Shown here piece by piece: positions 46,428 through 58,400 of a stretch of 64,000 nt of DNA. Within the stretch, counting starts at the first letter, position 1, and each line of letters begins with the position of its first letter. The DNA comes from an uncultured Bacillota bacterium. GTDB taxonomy: Bacteria; Bacillota_I; Bacilli_A; RF39; UBA660. The translations under genes and the position numbers were made by a program. The notes beneath the pieces were generated by a model. It made no database searches, had not been told where the DNA came from, and was given only the letters and a program-made list of their open reading frames with translations. The stretch is taken from contig CAOJZV010000001.1 of the NCBI GenBank assembly GCA_948466255.1, positions 43,947-107,946 on the forward strand, in the 5' to 3' direction.

Positions 46428-49400
46428 TTATTTATTCAGTGATGTTATTTTACCTAAAATATATTTTTTCAATTTACTGAAATCATCGACGTCTACTTCA
46501 TCTGTTTCTTCAATATCGGATGTCTTAAATATAATATGGTCATTGTTATATGTTTCTTTTCCTAAGATTTGTTTGATTACTAAATTTAGGTCATCAACGT
46601 CAATATATTGGTCAAAGGTAGTTTCACCTCTTACGGCGATATAGGCAGTATCATAAACTTTTCCATTATATTCAAGTTTGACAATTATACTGGTTGAAAC
46701 AGGTGTTGCTTCTAAATCGGTAATTTCATTTCCTTCTATATCATAGAAATGGATTAAGGTTTCTTTATTATTTAGATTAGATAAGAACTCAGCGAGTGTT
46801 TCGTTTTCGTCTGGTCCAATTACAATATTTTTAATTGCATCTTGGTCTTCTAAATTAACAACATCTCTTCTAACTTCATAAACATCACTTTCTAAGCTTA
46901 AATTTAGAACACTTACATTAACTACTTTTTTAACTTCAGGATTTTGTTTACTTGAAACAGTAATTGTTGTATCTCCTAAGGTTAATGCGGTAACGGTTCC
47001 ATCTTCTACGGTTACGACTGAAGGATCTTCTACTTCCCAGATTAATTCTTTATTAATGGCATCTTCTGGTAATAATGTTGGTTCTAAAGTAACAACATCA
47101 CCTTTTTCCATTAGTAAGAAATCGTCTAGGATAATTTCTTTAATCGCGCGGTTACGGATTACGTTTATAGAAACTTGTCTTTCTGTTCCATCTTCAGCAG
47201 TTACGGTAATTGTAATAGGATTATCTCCATAGTTTAAATAGTTATCTTTATGTCCAGTTACGGTTGCGGCTGGATTTTCTAGGATAACATCAAAGTCAAT
47301 AATTGTGGTGTCTTCCTCTACTTCTACTTCATAAGTATCTACCGTGTTTGTGTAACTTGGAGATAAGGCTCCTGCCGATGGAATAATATTTACAATATTA
47401 TTATTTGATGATGCTTCTTTATGAACATTGATTTCATAAACATTAACGCTTCCATCTTCGGCGGTTACGACAACTTCGTAATGGTTATCACCGATGGCAA
47501 GAATTTGTTTTCCAGTACCGGTTATGGTTGCTGTCTCGTCACCGTTAGCAGAAATTGTTATCTCATGAACATTATCATCTACATCAACTTGATAACTATT
47601 AACGTCTGGTTCAAAGGCTGGATTTAAGGTACCTGGGTCAACGCTTAGTGATAATAATTTATTGTTTTCTGCGGTTTTTCTTGTAACTTTTAATGTATAT
47701 GTTCTAAGGAATCCTTTCATACTAGTAACATTTAAATATATATAATTGGCACCAGCCTTTAGTGAATAAACTCCATTACCTTCTAAGGTTGCAGATTCAT
47801 CTTTTAAAATTCCTTTGACATCAATACTATCTACACTAGCGTCTACTTCTACTTCATAGTAATTAATTTCTTCTGTGAATGCTGGAGAAAGTTCTCCTTC
47901 ACTTATTTGAATATCTTTTAGATAGTTCTCAACTTCTGGTCTTTTAACAACAGTTAATGTATAAATTGTTTGACCACCGTTTCGGTCAGTGACAACAATT
48001 TCAACTGGGTTTGGACCGACAACAAAATTCTCATTATTATGAATTTCGTAAGTGGCAGTTGGGTCTTCTAAAGTAATATCAAATGTTAAAGAATTAATTT
48101 CATTTGGAACACGAACAACGTAATCGGTTGTATTCTTTTCAAATTCTGGCGCGAGCATTCCTTCATGAGCTCTAAGGTCTAATATTTTAGAACTAATAAG
48201 TTCGGCTTTTTTAACATGAAGTGTGTAAGTTCGAACGCTTCCATCTTCGGCGGTTACGACAACATCGATTGTGTTTTCACCAGCTACTAATTTATGGACA
48301 CCGTCTCCAGTAATCGTTGCACCGTCGTTTGAATAGGCAACTACGGTAATTTCGGAAATGGTCTCATCTACATCAACATTGTATTCAAGAACATCAGGGT
48401 CAAATGTAGGTGATAATTTTCCTTCATTAACTCCTAGGAACATTAAATGATTTTCATCACTCTTTGCCTTGTTAACAACTACGGTATATGTTCTTGTGGT
48501 TCCCATTTCACTAGTAACAACGATTGGGAATACGTTTCTACCTTCTGATAAATTATGGAATCCAAGACCATCAACAGTTGAGGTGGTAGCTTCTGGTTTT
48601 CCACTAAATACTATCGAATTAATATCGGAATCTACGTTGATAACATATGGCCCAGTATTTGTTTTATCGAAAGCAGGTGTAAGGTCCCAAAGGTTTGTAC
48701 TAAGACTATCTAAATAATCATTATGTGATAATTCTTGTTCAATATTAAAGGTATATGTTTTTGTAGTAACTCCATCTTCGGCTGTGGCAACAATTGTAAT
48801 TTTATCAGGTTTTGTTTGAAGATTTTTATTACCACTAATAACATAGGTTGTCCCTGGAACAAGTGGTTCAACTTTTTCATTTAATGAAGTAACACTACTA
48901 TCTAAGTGTAGGGTATAATTCTCATTATCTTTATCAAATAATGGTGAGAATGTATATCCTTCAAATGAAACTGACCTTAGTCTTGGATCCGATGATTTGG
49001 TGCGGTAAACAATAACTGTATAAACTCTTATTTTATTATCTTTACTAGTAACTACAACTGGGATTTCATTTCTACCTGGCATAAGATTATGTTCTCCTAG
49101 GCCGGTAACTTTAGCACTAACGCTTTCTAAGACGGCATTAACTTTTACTTTTTCAGTACTATACGGTACTGTAACAGTATAGGATGTTGTGTCTGGATCA
49201 AAGGTTGGCGTCAATGTCTGATTTTCAACGGTTAAGTCTAATAAGCGATTACTATAAAGAGCTTCTTCTTGAACTCTAACGGTAATATCATAAATACGTT
49301 CGTCACCGTTTTCGGCGGTTACAATAATTTTAACTGGATTATCTCCTTCCTTGAAATTTTCATTTCCTTCTATGCGATATGTAGCATGAGGCTCTTCTAA

Positions 49401-52400
49401 CTCGACATTAAAATCTAATGATTTTGTATTGTATGGAGCGAGCAAGGTATAATCAGTTTTTTCTCTATCAAAGTCCTCTACTCTGGTACTATCAAGTGCG
49501 GAGAATGATTTAATGTAGTTATTATCAGATTCTAATCTATTAACGTGTAAGATATATGTTCTTGAGGTTTTATCTCTAGCAGATACTGTTAAATAGATAA
49601 GATTTTCGCCTACTTCTAATTCATATGTACCGTTTCCGGTTACAGTTGTCAATGGACTACTTTGGACACCGATAACTGTTATATCTGTAACTTCTCTAGG
49701 AACGTTAACATAATAGAATAAGGTATCTTTTTCAAACTCTGGAACTAATTCACCATGGTCGGTTGTAATCATAAGCAAGTGATTATCATATTTTCGTTTA
49801 ATATCTAGTTCATAATTTCTAACACTTCCATCTTCGGCAATAACGGTTAAGAAAACCTGATTTACACCAAAGTCTAGTGAGTAGGTACCGTTTCCAGATA
49901 TAACACTAGAGGTTTCGGCCCTTGGAATACCTTCGACTTCTACAGAAGCACTGTCATAAGGAATTGTTACTTCAAAGTAATTCTCATTGATATTTTCTGG
50001 TGTGATTAATTCTTCACCATTAACTTTTAAATTCTTTAAGAAGTTATCGCTTGATGCTCGTTTATTAACATTCAATTTATAAGTTGTTGTTACGGTTTTA
50101 TCGCTATTTTCTAAGACGATAATTACGGTATTTTCACCAGTTTTTAAGTTATTATTTCCAACAACACGATATGTAACATCGTCAAGTTCTGGGACGATTG
50201 TCATATCAAGTCTATCAACATCTGAAGGTGTATCGATATTATAAATAAATCTATCTTTATTGAAGTCTTCAACTCTGGTTGCATTATTAATATCTAATTG
50301 TTTTAAATAAAGTCTTGTTGATTTTTCTCTAGTAATAACGACATTATAAACGGCTGTTTCTCCTGTAGCTGCGGTTGTAACAATTTGGAAAACATTGGTA
50401 CCAACACGTAATTCTTTTTGTCCTATTCCGCTAACAGTTGTTGTAACGTCTTCGGCAACAGCATCAAGTTTAATTTTTGATACGTTATAAGGAACGGTTG
50501 ATACGTAGTTATATACTAACTTGTTAAATTTTGGAGTTAAAGGATAAATAATTCCTGATGAAACGGTAATAGATTGTAGATAATTATTATATCCTTTTTC
50601 TTTTTCTACATGAATTGTATAAGTTCTTGCTTGCCCATCTTGTGCAGTTACGATGACTTTTACATCATTATTACCTGGCATTAGGTAAGTAGTACCTTGT
50701 GTACGAACGCTTGAAGTTGAAACTTCTGGTTCATATTCAAGTTTAACACTATCGTAAGTGCTTGGAATTGTAACGAAATATTCGATTTGGTCTTTATCAA
50801 ATTCTAATTCTACTTCAGGATCGGCAAATCTTAAATATTTCAAATAATTATTACTAGATAGTTTTCGTTGAACAGTTAATTTATAAGTAATCTTATCACC
50901 AACACTGTTTTCGACTTCTATTCTAAATACATTAACGCCTGTTTTTAGTGTAATATCTGTATTTGTAATTTCGTTTCCTGTTACATTATCATAGAAGCGG
51001 ACAGTTTGGCTATTATGATATTTAACTGCTTCAATATTAATTTTTTCTATTTCATGTTCAACAGTAGCTTTATATTCTAGTGTATCTTCTCTATATTCTG
51101 GAGAAAGTTGGCAGGTATCTTCTGTACAATCTCCTGATAGGTAAAGATCTTTTAAATACTTTTCGGTTGAAAGGCTCTTTTCAACGGTTAAAGTATAAAT
51201 ATTTGTAGTTCCATCTTCAGCAATAACAATGATATCAAAGGTGGTAGTTTCTTCGGTTAATGGGAATGTTCCTGTACCACTAACAACGGTTGCATAAGGG
51301 TCATCAGTTGGAACAGCATTAATGGTAATCTCATCTAAATCGTCTCTAACTGGAACTGTATATGAGAATACATTTGGTTCAAAATTTGTATTAAATTTAC
51401 CTTCGCTCGTTGTTAATTCTTTTAAGGTTGCGTCGCTTGATTTTAAAAGTCCAAGATGAACTTTATATGTTGTTGTTGTAGTTTTATCTGGACTAGTAAC
51501 GACAACCTCATATGTATCATTTGTTTCATCGTAAGTAAATGTCTCTGGCAAACTTACCATGGCATCTGGGTCTGTTGGTACTGCGGTTACATCACTTTGA
51601 TTAATCTTAGTAATATCACGTGGTACAAGCAATGTATAATCTCGTGTTGCTGGATTAAAGACTGGGCTAAATTTTCCATAAGGAAATTCTAATTTAGCAA
51701 GTGTTGAATCGTTTCCTTTAGCTCTATCGATTGCGATTGTATAGGTTTGTGTCGTAAAGCCATCATTAGCAGTAACAATAATTGTATACATATTAGTTGC
51801 TGTACTTGATAAAATTAATGATGATGTTTTTGTAACTGTAGCGTTCGAATCCATTGGCAATGCTTCTATTTCATTTGATAAAATGGTATTTTTATCATTT
51901 GGAACAGAGATACTATATCTATATGTATCTGGATCAAAGGTTTCATTTAAGGTATAACCGTCAATACTTAGACTCTTTAACCTTGCTTCGTCGCTACGGT
52001 CTTTATGAATATGAATTGTATAAGTTTTCTTGCTTCCGTCTTCAGCGGTTACAACAATTTCACGTGTTGATTCACCGTCTGGAATAACGGCTTTTTCATG
52101 ACCTGTAACAGTGGCGAAACGGTCTTCTGTAATTACTTCAAATGATAATAATGAAGCACTAGAATCTAGTGTAATACTATAATCATTTCGGTTATAACTA
52201 AATGTTGGACTAAGGGTTCCGACACTTGGAATAATATCGATTAAATTACAATTACTAGAAGCTTCTCTATTAACGGTTAATTTATAAATACGTTCATCGC
52301 CATTTTCGGCGGTTACTTTAATATCAAAGTTGTTTTCACCAACTTTAATGGTCTTATTACCAATACCACTAATAGTTGCGCCATCTTCAGCGGTTGCATT

Positions 52401-55400
52401 AATTTGAATGTTAGCAGTACCTGCTTCAACATCTACATGATATTCATATGTGTTTTTATCGAATGTTGGATTAAGTGTTTTGGTTTGACCATTTGCTTTG
52501 ACTTCTAGACTTAACAAGTGATTAAAGTCTCTTAACTGTCTAACAACTGTAACGTAATATGTTCTAGTGATTCCTGATGGTGTACTAACAGTTAGAGGAA
52601 TCTTATTTTCACCTAATTGTAAGGTGTACTTACCAGCACCAGTTAAAGTATTAGTGGTAATTTCTGGTTCTGCTGAAATATCAATCGTATCAACTTCGTT
52701 TTCAACTGTAACGGTATATGATAGATTTGTTTTATCAAAGTCTGGTGAAAGTTTACCGACATTTGGATAAATATAAGCAAGATATGTGTTGGCGTAGTTT
52801 TGACGATTAACGTTTAATACATATGTGGAAGGTCCTCCACCATTACGGTCATAAACGATAATTTCAACTTGGTTCATACCAACAACAAAATTTTCATTAC
52901 CAACAACTGTATAAGTTGCGCCTTTATCGATTGGGATAATTGTAAGGTCAAGACTAGTAACTTCATTATTAACAGTAATATTATAGTCATAAACATCTTT
53001 TACAAATTCTTGGTTTAATTCATAATCTTTAACGATAATATTTTTTAATTGTGAAGATACTGGTTCTTCTCTGGTAACTGTAACGGTATAGATATTTGTG
53101 GTTCCGTCTTCAGCAATAACTGTAATATAAAGTATATTTTCTCCAACGTCTAATGAATAACGTTCTAAGCCAACGGCAAAAGCGTGTTCATCTTCTGTCT
53201 TACCATTTAAGCCGATAACTTCTGTTTCGTATGGTACACTGGCACGATATTCATTAACTGTTTTATTAAATTCTGGAGATAGGATACCATCACTAGTTGT
53301 TAAAGATTCTAAGTAATTATTACTACTACCTTTTCTAGTAACGATGATTGTATATACTTTTTTCTGACCAGATTCACTTGTAACAGTAACTTCAACATAA
53401 TTGACACCAACACCAAGGTCAATGTTTCCAGTACCATCAACGGTTGCGTTAATATCTTCTGGTGTAGCTTCTACTTGAATTTGCTGACAATCACGGTCAA
53501 CATCTAAATAATAAACGGTTGTTGTTTTAGAAAAGTCTGGTTTAAATTTGTGTCCTAAAACTTCTAAGGACGCTAAATTATTGTTATTTGATTTTTCTTT
53601 TTCTACGTTAATAACGTAATCTTTTGTTACGACACCATCGGCTGCAGTTACTCTAACTATTACTTCGTTATGTCCTAATGCAAAATCATGATTACCAATA
53701 ATTTCATAGGTAGCATTAGGGTCGATTGGTGCGGCATTAATTGTAAGTGATGTTAAGGTTGTGGTTGTTTGATATTCATAAACATCACGATGAAAGTTTG
53801 GCGAAAGTGCTGAACCCATAACTTGCAGACTAGCAAGTCTAGCTTCGTTATTTTGTTTTCTTGTAACAATTACTTGGTAACTACGGCTAACACCTTCTAC
53901 TGAAGTTACTTCAACTCCTAATACGTTAACGCCAACGTTTAGAGGGTAAGTTGTAAGGCCTGTTACAGTAGCGTTCGCGTCTTCTAATTCTCCAGTTAAT
54001 GTTACTTTATCAACTGTGTAATCGACTTCTACTTCATAATAGTTTGTATCTTTTTTAAATGATGGATTAAGTGTTCCTTTATCGATTGCTAACCATTCAA
54101 GGCGATTACTTGTTGTACCTGCTTCTTGTCTTAAAACTTTAAGGGTATATGTCTTTTCTGTACCGTCTTCGGCGGTTACAATAATTTCGACGTTATTGTA
54201 TTCACCTAGTTTAAAGTTTTCGTTGCCGACAACTTTATAGGTTGCAGCTGAATCTTCTAAGGTAACATTAAGGGTCAAACTAGTTACTGGTTCTGTAACT
54301 TTTAAAATATAATTTGTCTCGTTTTTATCAAATTTAGGAGATAAAACAGACTCTTTGGCGATAATCATACTAGCATTTGCATTATCGGATTTTTTTCTAT
54401 CTACTGTTAAGGTATATGTTTTTTTGGTACCATCTTCGGCGGTTACAACAATCGGAATAGCTGTTTCACCGGTTGGCACTGTATATTCGCCATTACCAGA
54501 AACAGTCGATGTAGAAGCTTCTGGCGCACCAATAACAGTAATTTTATTTTCTTCATTTGTAAGGTCAATATGATAATCTAATGTGTCTTTATCAAATTCA
54601 GGTGCTATTGCTGCTTTTCCACTAGTAGAAAGTAGAGCTAAATTGGCATTATTATTTAATTTTCTAAAGACATTTAATTTATAAACGCGGATACTTCCGT
54701 CTTCTGCCATAACTGTAACAGAAATTTGATTATCTCCGGTTTTTAAATTGTATGATGTTGCACCTGCCACTGTTGATAATGGGTCTTCTGGTAAAGCTGT
54801 TACAGCGATAGTATTAACATCATTTTCCACAGTGAAATTATATTCTTCTACCGTTTTATCAAAGATGTTTGTCATATCATAGCGGTCGGTTGAAAGTGAT
54901 TTTAAGTATGTATTACTACTTGGCGTGCGGTACACATCAAGTACATAGGTATTTTGGCTACCATCTTCAGCAGTTACAACGATGTTAACTGTATTATTAC
55001 CAATAGCAAATCCTGAATTTTTTTGAATTTGAACGGTTGCGACTGGTGAATTTGGTATTGCATTAATATTTAAAGATGTTACTCCTGGATTAACAGTAAG
55101 AGAATATTTGAATGTATTTGATTCGAAAGAAGGTGTTAAACTACTTTCTAATACATCTAATGTTTTTAAGGTTGCATCACTATTTTTTGCTCTGATAATA
55201 GAAATACTATAAACTTGGACAGAACCATCTTCAGCTGTGGTTGTAATATCGTATGTATTGGTTCCTGTTTTTAATGTTTTCTTACCTGTTCCAGAAATTG
55301 TTGTTAAGCTGTGTTCTGCGGTTGCATTGATTTCTACTTCATCAATGTCATTTCTAACATTAACAACGTATGTAGAAATTACTTTGTTAAATACTGGTGA

Positions 55401-58400
55401 AAGTTCAAAATTTTCACCATCTTTACTGACTGTTAAATCGTTTAAGAAGGTATTACCACTTTGTTCACGATAAATATTTAATATATAGCTTTTAACTTCT
55501 CCATTTTCAGCGGTTACTTCAACAATAACGTTATTAAGGCCTATTGCGAAGTTTTCGTTATTAAAAATTTTGTATGTTGCATTTTCATCTTCTAAAGTAA
55601 CTTTTAAATCTACTTGTGTATATTCATTTGGTACTGAGAAGAAGTAATCGGTAATATCTGGGTCAAAATTAATATCAACATTGGGGTCGGTAACTTCTAA
55701 CATTTCGATATTAGCATTTCCAGTCATATCACGGTCAATATGGTAAGTATATTTTTCTATATTAGTACCGTCTTCTGATTCTACTTCAATTGTAAAATCA
55801 TTCATTCCGCCTTTTAACTGAACAACGCCTTCTCCGACTACTTTTTGATATTTATGTCCTTTATTAACAGTAAATTCTAGATTTTTAATTCTACTTGGAA
55901 CTGTAATACTATATTCATGAATATCTGGATCGAATTCATCACTTAATTGACAGTATTTTTCGTTAACTGCACATAGTGCTGGTACTAACCCAGAAATTGA
56001 AATATTAAGTGGTTTTGCATTTGATGAAGCTGGGCGAGATACTGTTACTGTATAGATTCTAATATCTCCATTTTCAGCGGTAACTGTAATTGGAAAATCA
56101 GTAGAGCCCGCAGGAACATCGAATGTTCCAATACCAGTCATGGTTGCTCTATCGTCTTCTAAGGCTGCGCTAATGGTAATTTCATCATCTTCACTGGTAA
56201 GCTCAACTGTATAATTTTGATTATCCATTGAATATTTTGGAGATAGTTCTCCTTTATCAGTTCTAATAAGTGATAAGAAATTATTTTCGCTTGGTTGTTC
56301 TAGTAAAGTAATTCTAGCATATCCATCACCACTTTTTGCATAATAAGAAGTAGGAGTTACAGAATAGTTACCTGTGTTTTCGGTATAAGTATCTTCAGTC
56401 TCTGAAGTAGGACAGTTATAACAATACATTACTTTAGTATTTTCGCGGTAAGAGAAGACGTCTTTATTTCCAATATAACCAGAGCCTCCGCCACCGGTAC
56501 CTGTATATGCAAAATTATAACGGTCTCCACTATAACCTCCGAAGTATCCTCCGCCTCCAGCACCATTACCTGTTGCAGTGGCACCTTGTCCGAAGGCATT
56601 TCCAGAAGTTTGTGTTCCAGAAACAAGTCCAACATTTCTTATTGACATTGTTCCATTAGTTGATTGTGTATAACCAGCAGTGGCACCTCCTCCGGCACCT
56701 CCATGTCCCCAACGAGCAGCAGGTTCATGGTTTGGTTGGTTTCTAGCACCTCCACCTCCTCCAGCAACGATCAAAATACTGTCTTTATTATCTGAAAGAC
56801 TAGATAAAAGTCCTGTTTCTCTAGCAATATGTGTAGCTCCTCCGCCAGAACCTCCAAGGTGATTAACTCTACCATCACCAATAACTCCACCACCGCCATT
56901 GTATCCGCCAACGACACTTTGGCCTGCTCCAGCTCCAATACCTTTTCCGCCAGGAACAACAAAGATGGTTTCGTCTTTTTTTAGCATAATAGTACCAGTG
57001 GCATAACCACCGTAACCACCATAGTACCCAGAAACACTTCCGCCTTGTGCACCCCAAGCTTCTAAACGATAATATCCGGTCATTGGTGCGGTAAATGTTT
57101 GAATTTTTCCGTTATATGGGAATTCATAAGGTGTTACAACTGGTGCATCATCTTTAATAATTTTAAAAGTATAGATTGTTGGTGCACTATTTGGTTCAGT
57201 AACTGTAATTGTTGCAGTAATACTTTGATTAATATAACCAAAACCTTTTAGAGAAACTTTTGCTTCTTCATCATATGGTATCGCATCTACACTAAGTGAT
57301 AATGTAGAATTCATAATATTGACAATATATTCATTGGTATTAGGGTCAAATTTAGGTTCTAAATCATATTTGTCCATTGTAACAGATTTTAATTTAGAAG
57401 AATGTTCTCTTACGAAATGGATGTTATAAGTAGTTGTTGATTGTCTATCTTCACTCATAACTTCTATTTTTTTAGTAGAAGTTCCTGTTGGAACTTTAAC
57501 AGTACCAAGTCCATCAACGTTTTGCCCTAGATGTCCATAAACGGCATCTAATTCAACAGTATCAGTATCATACGGTAAGTTAATTGTATAATCTAGAGTT
57601 GTTGGATTAAAGTTTCCAACAGTTTTTCCGTTAACTGTAATATCTGTTAAGTATTTATAATCAGATGCTGGTCTATAAACGTTTAAAGTATATGTGATTG
57701 TATCTCCAGACTCAGCAGTTCCTGTAAGTGTAATTGGATTATTTCCAATTTTCAATGTGTAAGTACCTAAGCCAGCAACGGTGGTAGTACTTTTAACAGG
57801 GATAGCATCCACATCAATTTCATAATTATTAGAATCAACATTAACGTCGTATGTGTAAGTATCTGGATCAAAACGTTCACTTATTTTTGTACCAGATATC
57901 GTAATTGTTTGTAATCTTGCATCGGTATCTGCAAGTGCGACTAGTCTAATTTTTGCAGATCCATTTCCAGTCTTTGCATAATTTGAAACACTGGTTGAAC
58001 TAACATTTGTTGTTCTTACGGTATATATATTTTCTTCAGATGTTTCTTGACAGTTGTAGCAATACATCTTTTTTGTAATATCTTTAAAAGATTTTAGTGA
58101 TGGGTTTCCAATATAACCAGAACCACCGCCGCCAGAACCTGTATAAGGGCTGCTTCCACTAAGACCACCATAGTATCCTCCACCTCCAGCAGAGTTACCA
58201 TTGGCAGGGCCACCTTGTCCAAATGCATATCCAGAGGTTTGTGTTCCAGAAACACCAGTGACGGTTGTTAAGGCACTTGTTGAACCATAATTTGATTCAG
58301 CACCACCAGCAATATATCCACCACCAGATCCTCCATGTCCCCAACGGGCAGCTGACACATGGTTTGCTTGGTTTCTAGCACCACCGCCGCCACCAGCAAC

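Noticed and set aside
41095..56862. Many open frames on the plus strand opposite the giant repeat genes (for example 41095-41517 and 51456-51692)
   Set aside because: They are shadows of the regular Val/Thr-rich repeats read in antisense; their products are repetitive and hydrophobic by frame, not by selection.
56429..57057. Minus-strand frames at 56429-56635, 56771-56962 and 56875-57057
   Set aside because: They are other-frame readings of the glycine-rich domain codons inside the 4150-residue gene.
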